This document shows positions 1 to 5,090 of a stretch of DNA of 5,090 nt, piece after piece. This stretch comes from an uncultured Patescibacteria group bacterium (GTDB lineage Bacteria > Patescibacteriota > Microgenomatia > UBA1406 > GWC2-37-13), in contig CALLVF010000010.1 of the NCBI GenBank assembly GCA_938010745.1, positions 1 to 5,090 of the forward strand, given 5' to 3'. Each line of letters starts with the position of its first letter. The stretch's first letter is position 1. The translations under genes were made by a program, and so were the position numbers. The notes beneath the pieces are model-generated. The model saw only the letters and a program-made list of their open reading frames with translations. It had not been told where the DNA came from and did not search any database.

Positions 1-5
1 ACGTA

Positions 6-79
6 ATACGTTATACATATTAGAGATATTCGATATTGGAGATTCGATATTAGAAATTAGAAATTATACATTCTACGTT
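6..79. repeat. Degenerate 7-base-period tandem repeat array
   Basis: From position 24 to 79 the sequence reads as eight contiguous heptamers, including AGATATT, CGATATT (twice), GGAGATT, AGAAATT (twice), ATACATT and CTACGTT. Unit position 3 is always A, positions 6 and 7 are always T, position 5 is A in seven of eight, and position 2 is G or T. Two more units fit at 6-12 (ATACGTT) and 15-21 (ACATATT), each followed by a 2-base spacer. ATTCGATATT occurs exactly twice (28-37 and 42-51), and TACGTTATA also occurs twice (7-15 and 74-82). The array begins about 20 bases past the ATPase stop and may continue beyond the left edge. It is not coding and has no CRISPR-like unique spacers. Its function is unknown. 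Confidence 0.6.
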
Positions 80-101
80 ATAGTTATAGCAAAATTTAAA
101 A

Positions 102-1061
102 TTAAGATTTTTTGAAGACTTTTTTTATTACCTCTTCAATTGGCTCATCTTCAATAGTTACATCGGAGAATTCAATTTGTTTTAAAATCATTGAAAGTTT
201 GCTGGCGATTTCTTTTTTTGGTAGGGTGATTTTTAATTCAGGAAAATTATAGCTGTATTGAAAATTGGCTGGTAAGGAAAATTTTTTAGCCAATGGTGAG
301 ATTAATACAATGCGAATAATTTTTTGTTGGGAATGGTGATTGATGAGATCAGAAATTTTTCCATCAAAAATAATTTTTCCCTCATTTATAAGGATTACTC
401 TTTTAGCTAACCGACGAACATCTTGCATGTAATGTGAAGTTAAAATGATAGTTGAGTTATAGCGAGTTTGGTATTCAGAGATAAATTTAATGATTGATGA
501 TTGGGCAAAAATATCAAGACCTATTGTTGGTTCATCAAGAAACAAAATCTTGGGTCGATGAAGAAGAGAATTAATTATTTCGAGTCTCATTCTCTGCCCC
601 AACGATAAAGTCTTTACCGGTTGGTTTATGATTTGGCGACAATCCAAAAGTTCTACTAATTCATTAACGTTTTTTTTAAAAGTTTCTTCATCAATCTCAT
701 AAATTTCTTTATTTAATCGAAATGATTCAATCGCCGGTAACTCCCAGATCAGTTGATTTTTTTGCCCCGTGATAAAGGCAATTTGTCGCAAAAATGAGTA
801 TTTTTTATCAAATGGAAAAAACCCTAATACATTAACAAAACCTTTGGTTGGATAAAGAATGCCTGAGAGAATTTTCATTGTTGTTGTTTTTCCGGCGCCA
901 TTTGGGCCGATAAAACCAACAAGTTCACCCTCTTCAATTTCAAATGAAATATTGTCAAGAGCAAGGCTTTTTTGGTATTGACGAAAGAAAATATCTTGAA
1001 ATAAATTTTTGCTGCGAACAGCTGTTTTATAAATTTTGGTAAGATTTTTGACAGTAATCAT
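102..1061 (-). CDS. ABC-2-type exporter, ATP-binding subunit (COG4586-like)
   Basis: This 319-residue protein is the nucleotide-binding subunit of an ABC exporter; it would bind and hydrolyse ATP on the cytoplasmic face to drive the two permeases encoded just upstream. All ATPase motifs are present and intact: Walker A GPNGAGKTT (residues 52-60), Q-loop glutamine near residue 100, ABC signature LSLGQ (152-156), Walker B ILFLDEP (172-178), D-loop GLD (181-183) and switch histidine H210. An extra segment of about 15-20 residues between the first strand and the ALDNISF region (about 15-35), and a C-terminal extension after residue 245 ending IEEVIKKVF, are typical of the uncharacterised COG4586 group, not of short NatA-like ATPases. 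It is last in the gene cluster, 28 all-A/T bases after the permease stop, with no Shine-Dalgarno site. The start gives the expected MITVKNLTKIY opening. The substrate is unknown; a drug or lipid export role is possible but unsupported. Confidence 0.9.
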   Translation of the reverse strand: MITVKNLTKIYKTAVRSKNLFQDIFFRQYQKSLALDNISFEIEEGELVGFIGPNGAGKTTTMKILSGILYPTKGFVNVLGFFPFDKKYSFLRQIAFITGQKNQLIWELPAIESFRLNKEIYEIDEETFKKNVNELVELLDCRQIINQPVKTLSLGQRMRLEIINSLLHRPKILFLDEPTIGLDIFAQSSIIKFISEYQTRYNSTIILTSHYMQDVRRLAKRVILINEGKIIFDGKISDLINHHSQQKIIRIVLISPLAKKFSLPANFQYSYNFPELKITLPKKEIASKLSMILKQIEFSDVTIEDEPIEEVIKKVFKKS

Positions 1062-1089
1062 AAATTATTTTTAATTATTTTAATAAATT

Positions 1090-1869
1090 TTAACTGCCAA
1101 CGCTTTGGTATTTTTTCAAGGCCATCTTCCATAAAAAAAGAGAAAATTCAAGAAAGATAAAGGTAATAAAAAAGCTTAAAATTAACATTTGTGTGGAGAG
1201 TAAATTAAAAAGAGCTTTTACTGGTATAGTCATCATTATTCCAATAGGAATAAGAAAAGTAAGAATAAAGCGCAAGGGTTCTTTATAGATATCAACCGGT
1301 AAGGCAGTCATTCGAGTGATATCTCGATAAATCATAATTGTATGGTCAACTTCGGTTGTTAGAATTCCTAAGGCTAAAACAATAATATGAAAACTGGTGG
1401 CGATAATTAGAGAATTAATAATTAATATTGAATAATGAATAATGTTTAAAAAATTGACGTTAGTTTTGATAAGAAAATAAAATAAGATTAGACTATAGGG
1501 AATAATTAAAAAAGCATCTAGGACATCTACACCGCCAATCAGAATACGAATGAAGGGATGATGCGGCTTTAAAAGAATGTTATCGAACTCACCAAAGATT
1601 ACTAAGTTTCGAAAACGATAAACTTCTCTAAATAAAATTTGGCTTAATGTATCGATAAAATTAAAGGTTAAGAAAAAAATTATTGTTTGATTAAGGGTGT
1701 AGCCTAAAAGATAATTAGTTTTTGACACAAGATAATAAATAAAAGTAAAAAATACAACAAAACGAAAAATTTTTCCTACTAAAAAAGCAATAAGGCCAAC
1801 TCGATGGTCAAGCATTGTTTTCATACTAAATTTACTCAAAAGCCAAAAAATTTTAAGGTTTTTTTTCAT
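1090..1869 (-). CDS. ABC-2-type exporter, permease subunit (COG3694-like)
   Basis: This 259-residue integral membrane protein is probably one half of the transmembrane channel of the exporter powered by the downstream ATPase. About six hydrophobic segments are visible, near residues 24-48, 57-79, 112-134, 143-170, 197-218 and 225-247. There is no signal peptide; the basic MKKNLK start is the usual cytoplasmic N-terminus. The loop FGEFDNILLKPHHP (about 92-105) corresponds to the G-x-D-x-x-L-x-x-P motif of the ABC-2 membrane family formerly DUF990. The segment around P191-Y195, followed by a Pro/Gly-rich helix, fits the COG3694 branch. It ends WKMALKKYQSVGS, parallel to the WKLGIKNYNVYGR tail of the other permease, so the two look like paralogues forming a heterodimer. 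Its ATG overlaps the upstream permease stop as ATGA (1866-1869), which suggests translational coupling. The GGAAG touching the start codon is too close to act as a normal ribosome site. Confidence 0.85.
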   Translation of the reverse strand: MKKNLKIFWLLSKFSMKTMLDHRVGLIAFLVGKIFRFVVFFTFIYYLVSKTNYLLGYTLNQTIIFFLTFNFIDTLSQILFREVYRFRNLVIFGEFDNILLKPHHPFIRILIGGVDVLDAFLIIPYSLILFYFLIKTNVNFLNIIHYSILIINSLIIATSFHIIVLALGILTTEVDHTIMIYRDITRMTALPVDIYKEPLRFILTFLIPIGIMMTIPVKALFNLLSTQMLILSFFITFIFLEFSLFLWKMALKKYQSVGS

Positions 1870-2657
1870 CTTCCATACACATTATAATTTTTAATTCCTA
1901 GTTTCCAAACAAAAACCATTGTTTTAAAAAGAATCAAAGACCATATAATACTGATAATAAAAGGAGTTAATTGTTGATGAGAGAAACCGTGAAGATATAT
2001 TTTTGCTGGGAAAAATATTAAATAAGGCAAGGGCGTGATAATTAAAAGATTAAATATTGATGAAGGTAAAATATCAAGGGGGAAAAGTGTGCCGGCAATA
2101 AGGGAAATTAAAACAAAAAATATAAACCGTGGCGCCCAGATTTCAGCCGACCAAAAAGCGATAAAGGAAAGAGTAAGAGAAATAGAAAAAAAGATGGTGG
2201 TGGCGATAATAATTGCTAAAAAAAACATTAAATAAGTAATAATATTTTTTTGTATAAAAATTGTTGGTTTGAAGATAGCTATTAAAAAAATAATTTCAAA
2301 AATAGCAAAAAGAGAATTAATTAATTTATCAACTAATTCTCTACTAAGGATATATTTTAAAAAGGATAACGGTTTAATAAGATAATTAGCCAAATCACCA
2401 CTGCGAATTTCACTGGCAACATCTGCTGTTCGTGTTGTTAGAATAATTGATGATAAGATATTTGTTAAAAGAACATAGGAAACAAGCTTATCAGGAGTGT
2501 ATGAAAAAATTTGTGTTTTTTGATTAGATAAACTTGTCCATAAAGAATAAAGAAAAAATAATCCTAGGAGATTTCTTAGTCGCCATAGGATAAAACTTAA
2601 GCGGTAAACAAAATACTGCTTAAGCAATATGTAAAAAATGGTGAAGTACTTTTTCAT
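1866..2657 (-). CDS. ABC-2-type exporter, permease subunit (COG4587-like)
   Basis: This 263-residue integral membrane protein is probably the second transmembrane half of the exporter. Hydrophobic segments lie near residues 20-43, 58-76, 109-128, 139-165, 176-195, 201-222 and 231-250, so six or seven helices are possible. The motif RSGDLANYLIKPL (85-97) is the hallmark cytoplasmic loop of the COG4587 branch of ABC-2 permeases, in which R-x-G-D-x-x-x-x-L-x-x-P is conserved. The PLDILP stretch (193-198) after the fifth segment also fits the family. It resembles the next gene in length, topology and C-terminal W-K-x-x-x-K-x-Y-x-x-x-G pattern. It is bounded by ATGA overlaps on both sides: with the cysS stop at 2654-2657 and with the next permease at 1866-1869. 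No Shine-Dalgarno site precedes the ATG, so reinitiation after cysS is the likely route of translation. The transported compound is not indicated. Confidence 0.85.
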   Translation of the reverse strand: MKKYFTIFYILLKQYFVYRLSFILWRLRNLLGLFFLYSLWTSLSNQKTQIFSYTPDKLVSYVLLTNILSSIILTTRTADVASEIRSGDLANYLIKPLSFLKYILSRELVDKLINSLFAIFEIIFLIAIFKPTIFIQKNIITYLMFFLAIIIATTIFFSISLTLSFIAFWSAEIWAPRFIFFVLISLIAGTLFPLDILPSSIFNLLIITPLPYLIFFPAKIYLHGFSHQQLTPFIISIIWSLILFKTMVFVWKLGIKNYNVYGR

Positions 2658-4075
2658 ATAATTTTTTGTTGGGAGGCTTTTTTTAGTCGATAACTTACAG
2701 GAGTATCTTCTATTAGATAACCTAATTCTTTAATCTTTTTTCGAATTTCATCTGCCTTTTTAAAATCCTTTTCTTTTCTTGCTTTTTCTCTTTCTTGGGC
2801 AAGTCTAATTATATCTTTTGGTATTTCCTCATCCCTAGTTCTATCTAGTTGAAGGCCTAAGACTTGATCAAATTCAAACAATAGATCTATTTTGTTGGCT
2901 GAGGGGATGTTAGATTTGAGCATCTGCCAAACAACTGCCATTGCTTGGGGAGTTTTTAAATCCTCGGTTAGAGCCTGAATGAATTTTTCGCGATAATTAA
3001 CAATTTGATTTGATTTGTCTTGGGTGAAAGATATCATATCGTTTTGTTTTCTTAAAATTAAGATGTACTCTTTTAGTTTATTGTATGCTTCCTGGGCAGC
3101 ATTAAGCGAATCCCAAGTGAAATTTAAAATCTGACGATAATGAGATTGCAAAAAAAGAAGTCTTAACGCTTCTGGCTTATATCCTTTTTTCTTAATATCT
3201 TCAATGGTGTAAAAATTGCCTAAAGATTTGCTCATTTTTTTCCCCTCAACAGTGACGAAGTTATTATGAAACCAATATTTAACAAAAGGTTTATTGCTGG
3301 CTACTTCTGATTGAGCAATTTCATTCTCATGATGAACTGGGATATGATCAACTCCGCCAGCATGAATGTCTATTGTCTCTCCTAAATACTTCATACTCAT
3401 TGCTGAACATTCAATATGCCATCCAGGAAAACCATCTTCCCATGGTGAGTCCCAGTGCATGGTATGATTGGCAAAGCGACCAACTCTTTTAAACCATAAA
3501 GCAAAATCAGCTGGATGTTTTTTTTCTGGGTCAATATAAACCTCCCCGCGTGCTGCTTGAATTTTTTGTGAAAGTGGTTGGCGACTGAGTTTGCCATAAT
3601 TTTTAAATTTGGAAACATCAAAATATACAGCTTCTTTTGTTTCGTAAGTATATCCCTTTTTTTCTAAAATTTGAATAAGCTGGATTATTTCTTTGATATG
3701 ATCAGTTGCTTTGCAGAGAATCTCTGGTTTTATAATATTTAAATCATTAATACTTTGAATAAAAAAATCAGTGTAAAATTTTGCCACTTCCCAAACACTT
3801 TTACCAGTTTTTTTGGCACCTTTTTCTAGTTTATCTTCGCCAGTGTCATCATCTCCTGTTAAATGACCAACATCAGTAATATTCATCACGTGTTTGACTT
3901 GATAGCCAAGGTAATTTAGGGTTCTTTTAAGGATGTCATTGTTGGTAAAGGTGCGAAGGTGGCCAATATGGGTAAAATCATACACAGTTGGACCACAGGT
4001 GTACAAAGTAACTTTTGGATGATTAAGGGGCTTAAAATTTTCAATTTTTCGCGTTAAAGTATTATAAATGTTCAT
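2654..4075 (-). CDS. cysS: Cysteinyl-tRNA synthetase (CysRS)
   Basis: This cytoplasmic class I aminoacyl-tRNA synthetase joins L-cysteine to tRNA-Cys using ATP. At 473 residues it is full length (the E. coli enzyme has 461). The HIGH signature is at residues 36-39 and KMSKS at 280-284, both perfect. The zinc site that selects cysteine is complete by comparison with E. coli: C27 in TCGPTVYD, C223 in WHIECSAM, and H248 and E252 in HHENE. The connective region spans roughly 110-215, a DALR-type helical domain roughly 320-410, and the C-terminal AREKARKEKDFKKADEIR-like helices run to a GYLIEDTP ending typical of the family. The ATG start gives the standard N-terminus (IYNT, then the catalytic C27), and no upstream in-frame start is needed. 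Only AAAG directly abuts the ATG, so there is no real Shine-Dalgarno site. It is first in the cluster and its stop overlaps the next start as ATGA. No T-box leader is evident. Confidence 0.97.
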   Translation of the reverse strand: MNIYNTLTRKIENFKPLNHPKVTLYTCGPTVYDFTHIGHLRTFTNNDILKRTLNYLGYQVKHVMNITDVGHLTGDDDTGEDKLEKGAKKTGKSVWEVAKFYTDFFIQSINDLNIIKPEILCKATDHIKEIIQLIQILEKKGYTYETKEAVYFDVSKFKNYGKLSRQPLSQKIQAARGEVYIDPEKKHPADFALWFKRVGRFANHTMHWDSPWEDGFPGWHIECSAMSMKYLGETIDIHAGGVDHIPVHHENEIAQSEVASNKPFVKYWFHNNFVTVEGKKMSKSLGNFYTIEDIKKKGYKPEALRLLFLQSHYRQILNFTWDSLNAAQEAYNKLKEYILILRKQNDMISFTQDKSNQIVNYREKFIQALTEDLKTPQAMAVVWQMLKSNIPSANKIDLLFEFDQVLGLQLDRTRDEEIPKDIIRLAQEREKARKEKDFKKADEIRKKIKELGYLIEDTPVSYRLKKASQQKII

Positions 4076-4119
4076 CTTTAATTAAATTCAATTTAAGTTT
4101 TAAAGCATTTAATTAATTT

Positions 4120-4140
4120 TTAAGTATATAAAATACTCAA
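4120..4140 (-). promoter_or_regulatory. Small hairpin in the presumed cysS leader
   Basis: Read as minus-strand RNA, TTGAGTAT pairs with ATACTTAA across a 5-base loop (TTTAT), giving eight base pairs with one G-U wobble. On the plus strand the same pair would be a mismatch, which slightly favours a role in minus-strand RNA. It lies about 45 bases upstream of the cysS ATG and near the 5' end expected if transcription starts around 4154. In sequence this AT-rich, such a hairpin can arise by chance. Confidence 0.3.
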
Positions 4141-4160
4141 GACTAAATCTATGGATAGAT

Positions 4161-4192
4161 ATTATATGAAAAAATAATGCTTTTTTTAACAA
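4161..4192 (-). promoter_or_regulatory. Candidate cysS operon promoter
   Basis: A perfect minus-strand TATAAT lies at 4166-4161. The closest reasonable -35 element, TTGTTA at 4192-4187, is 20 bases away, longer than the preferred 17, and there is no extended -10 TG. Transcription would start near 4154 and give a leader of about 80 bases before cysS. A perfect dyad (ATCTAT, 2 bases, ATAGAT; 4147-4160) sits directly at this predicted start. The call rests on the -10 match and the position upstream of the first gene. TATAAT-like words are common at this base composition. Confidence 0.3.
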
Positions 4193-4253
4193 TCTATTAT
4201 CTACCTTTTTGTAGCGTATATTCTATATTTAAAAAAACTATTTTTTTATTTAT

Positions 4254-4286
4254 TTAATTAAGTACTTAACTAAATTGATATGATAA
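4254..4286. repeat. 33-base direct repeat, copy 1
   Basis: It matches 4696-4728 at 30 of 33 positions, with differences at repeat positions 12, 25 and 28; the first 24 positions differ only once. The shared core is TTAATTAAGTA, one variable base, then TTAACTAAATTG. In this copy the variable base completes a perfect palindrome, TTAAGTACTTAA (4258-4269), inside a 20-base near-palindrome (4254-4273). The copies start 442 bases apart and bracket the middle of the gene-free region. Confidence 0.6.
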
Positions 4287-4372
4287 ATATTTCAAGAAAA
4301 AAATTGCCGGATAAGCTTTCCAATAAAATATAAGCTATTTCTTCATTTATTGAAAGAAGAAGTGAAGTGAGG

Positions 4373-4415
4373 ATTTTTCTTTCATTTTGAATGGATTTTC
4401 ATTTAAAAGAAAAAT
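4373..4415. repeat. Inverted repeat with 10-base perfect arms
   Basis: ATTTTTCTTT (4373-4382) is the exact reverse complement of AAAGAAAAAT (4406-4415), with 23 bases between them. Inside the loop, TGAA and TTCA can form a further 4-base stem. The right arm lies in TTTAAAAGAAAAATT (4402-4416), which recurs exactly at 4566-4580. No U-tract follows on either strand that would make it a clear terminator. The pairing is almost entirely A-T, so it may be incidental. Confidence 0.35.
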
Positions 4416-4695
4416 TTTATTTATCAAAGAAATCAACAATTATTTAACTTCTTTTTAAAGGGAATTTCTTGTTAGAGAATATCTTTAAAATTTTTAGCAC
4501 ATTAAGTGTCGCAGTATTAAAATATCCTCCTCATTTTACAAATAAAAATTAGAGCTGAATTTATCTTTAAAAGAAAAATTAATTAAAGAAAAAAATTTAT
4601 TAAATTTAAATAATTTATTAGGGTATTTTATTATCTAACTAGGAAAAAACAGAGCTAAAAAAATTTGAAAATTATGGAAAATAATTTTAAAAGCA

Positions 4696-4728
4696 TTAAT
4701 TAAGTAGTTAACTAAATTGTTAAGATAA
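4696..4728. repeat. 33-base direct repeat, copy 2
   Basis: This is the partner of 4254-4286 (30 of 33 identical). The changed base at position 12 breaks the long palindrome of copy 1 but leaves TAGTTAACTA (4705-4714) perfectly palindromic, and TTAAC/GTTAA can form a 5-base stem. It ends 61 bases past the tRNA-Pro 3' end in the direction of tRNA transcription. The bases just before it (TTTTAAAAGCA) are also found, slightly altered, at 4098-4116 near cysS. Confidence 0.6.
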
Positions 4729-4789
4729 TATTTTTTTATTTGGGTTTTTTATTTTTGATATTAAATCTATTGGTAAAGTCTTAGCAAAG

Positions 4790-4864
4790 TCGGAGTGGGC
4801 GGACTTGAACCGCCGGCCTCAGCGTCCCGAACGCTGCGCTCTCAGCCGTCTGAGCTACACTCCG
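4790..4864 (-). tRNA. trnP: tRNA-Pro (anticodon CGG)
   Basis: This 75-base tRNA carries proline to CCG codons. Every arm folds: acceptor CGGAGTG/CACTCCG (7 pairs), U8-A9, D stem GCTC/GAGC with G18-G19 in the loop, anticodon stem CAGCG/CGCTG, and T stem GGCGG/CCGCC with loop TTCAAGT. The 7-base anticodon loop TTCGGGA places CGG at positions 34-36 (window 4829-4827). Proline identity is supported by the C1-G72 pair, the A73 discriminator and G37. The 3' CCA is not encoded (CTT follows A73), so a CCA-adding enzyme is required. Its high GC content stands out from the surroundings, as expected for a structured RNA. No intron and no clear terminator are visible downstream. Confidence 0.97.
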
Positions 4865-5090
4865 AGAGTAAAAGATATTATTATATACCTAGTAAAAAAA
4901 TTTTATTATATTATTTTATTTCTTTGCTTATTTGAAGACAAAAAAATTAAAGTTAAAAATCAAAAAATTAAAATTAACATAATTTATTGTAACTCAATTA
5001 ATTTTTGCTTTTTTACTTAACAAATAATCGAAAAAAAACTGCTCTTAGTATAGCTGTATCGCATGTTGTAATAAAAAACAGGTTACATAT
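4865..5090. other. AT-rich sequence upstream of tRNA-Pro, no gene seen
   Basis: Neither strand carries a supportable coding region. A 25-codon frame stays open from the right edge on the minus strand (5090 to 5013, ending TAA); it could be the tail of a gene beyond the window, but its sequence is not recognisable. The part at 4939-4980 is an imperfect tandem duplication of A-rich units of 22 and 20 bases. A run of eight T on the minus strand (5038-5031) follows a weak GCT/AGC hairpin, a poor terminator candidate. Confidence 0.5.
4913..4941 (-). promoter_or_regulatory. Candidate tRNA-Pro promoter
   Basis: On the minus strand TTGTCT (4941-4936) and TAAAAT (4918-4913) are separated by exactly 17 bases, matching sigma-70 consensus at 4 of 6 and 5 of 6 positions. 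Transcription would start near 4906, about 40 bases before the tRNA. An alternative is a perfect TATAAT at 4885-4880, 15 bases before the tRNA, but it lacks a -35 element at normal spacing. Which one is used cannot be decided from the sequence. Confidence 0.4.

Larger units (their letters stand above)
4076..4789. other. Gene-free 714-base region between tRNA-Pro and cysS
   Basis: No convincing gene was found on either strand. The sequence is extremely AT-rich (11 G/C in 4141-4200). It holds two 33-base direct repeats, a third partial relative of them (4098-4116), a candidate cysS promoter, a dyad at 4147-4160, and a small hairpin at 4120-4140 that would lie in the cysS leader. There is also a longer inverted repeat at 4373-4415, and AGGAGG on the minus strand (4526-4531) with only a 5-codon frame behind it. 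Short open stretches on the plus strand, such as an 18-codon ATG frame at 4391, are not supported as genes. No known structured RNA could be recognised. Confidence 0.6.

Noticed and set aside
11..19. TTATACATA, resembling a DnaA box
   Set aside because: It matches the consensus at only seven of nine positions and is explained by the heptamer array. No other origin features are present.
4076..4170. T-box or other cysteine-responsive riboswitch upstream of cysS
   Set aside because: No T-box sequence, specifier stem or antiterminator could be found. The leader is nearly all A/T with one small hairpin.
4297..4323. Minus-strand hairpin followed by seven T, terminator-like
   Set aside because: The stem is only three clean pairs (GGA/TCC), and extending it requires a 3-base bulge. 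This is too weak to call an intrinsic terminator.
4391..4552. Plus-strand frame starting at an ATG, with one internal TAA after 18 codons and a second open stretch to 4552, suggestive of a decayed gene
   Set aside because: The translation shows no recognisable family, it needs a stop codon read through, and short open stretches are expected by chance. A translated search against protein databases would decide.
4558..4707. Leu/Lys-rich plus-strand translation with a few stops, resembling a gene relic
   Set aside because: TTA and AAA codons dominate any AT-rich non-coding text, so the appearance is explained by base composition.
4786..4791. Possible attachment-site duplication at the tRNA 3' end
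   Set aside because: Only a 6-base word (AAAGTC) recurs nearby. No duplicate of the tRNA 3' half and no integrase gene are in the window.
5031..5056. Minus-strand GCT/AGC hairpin followed by eight T
   Set aside because: It has a three-pair stem with an 8-base loop, and no upstream gene is visible for it to terminate.
5013..5090. Minus-strand frame open from the right edge for 25 codons, ending in TAA
   Set aside because: It is too short and unrecognisable to call a partial gene, although the tail of a gene beyond the window cannot be excluded.

Overview
This is a very AT-rich window (a sampled 60-base line inside cysS has 21 G/C, a sampled gene-free line only 11). It carries four genes and one tRNA, all read from the minus strand. 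The compact, overlapping genes, the lack of clear Shine-Dalgarno sites, the tRNA without an encoded CCA end and the style of the cysteinyl-tRNA synthetase suggest a small-genome bacterium. A Candidate Phyla Radiation (Patescibacteria) lineage is my best guess. This is inference: no rRNA or other phylogenetic marker is present. The genetic code looks standard, since two coding regions end in TGA inside ATGA overlaps.

Layout in transcription order (right to left). The right edge (4865-5090) holds no convincing gene and contains a plausible tRNA promoter. A complete tRNA-Pro(CGG) lies at 4790-4864. A 714-base gene-free stretch (4076-4789) follows, with a pair of 33-base direct repeats, several hairpin-forming inverted repeats and a weak candidate promoter for cysS. 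Then comes a compact four-gene cluster: cysS (4075 to 2654), two ABC-2-type permeases (2657 to 1866 and 1869 to 1090) and their ATPase (1061 to 102). The first three genes overlap by ATGA and the last is 28 bases further on. The left edge holds a degenerate 7-base-period repeat array (about 6-79) just past the ATPase stop.

The two permeases and the ATPase have the composition of one exporter-type ABC complex: two related membrane subunits plus a nucleotide-binding subunit. Their sequence features match the uncharacterised COG4587/COG3694/COG4586 set. The substrate cannot be read from the sequence. CysRS supplies Cys-tRNA for translation, and its overlap with the exporter suggests co-transcription and translational coupling more than a shared pathway.

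The coding part is ordinary. I found no convincing new defence, mobile or biosynthetic system. The items most worth a second look are the heptamer array at the left edge and the repeat-bracketed gene-free region upstream of cysS.
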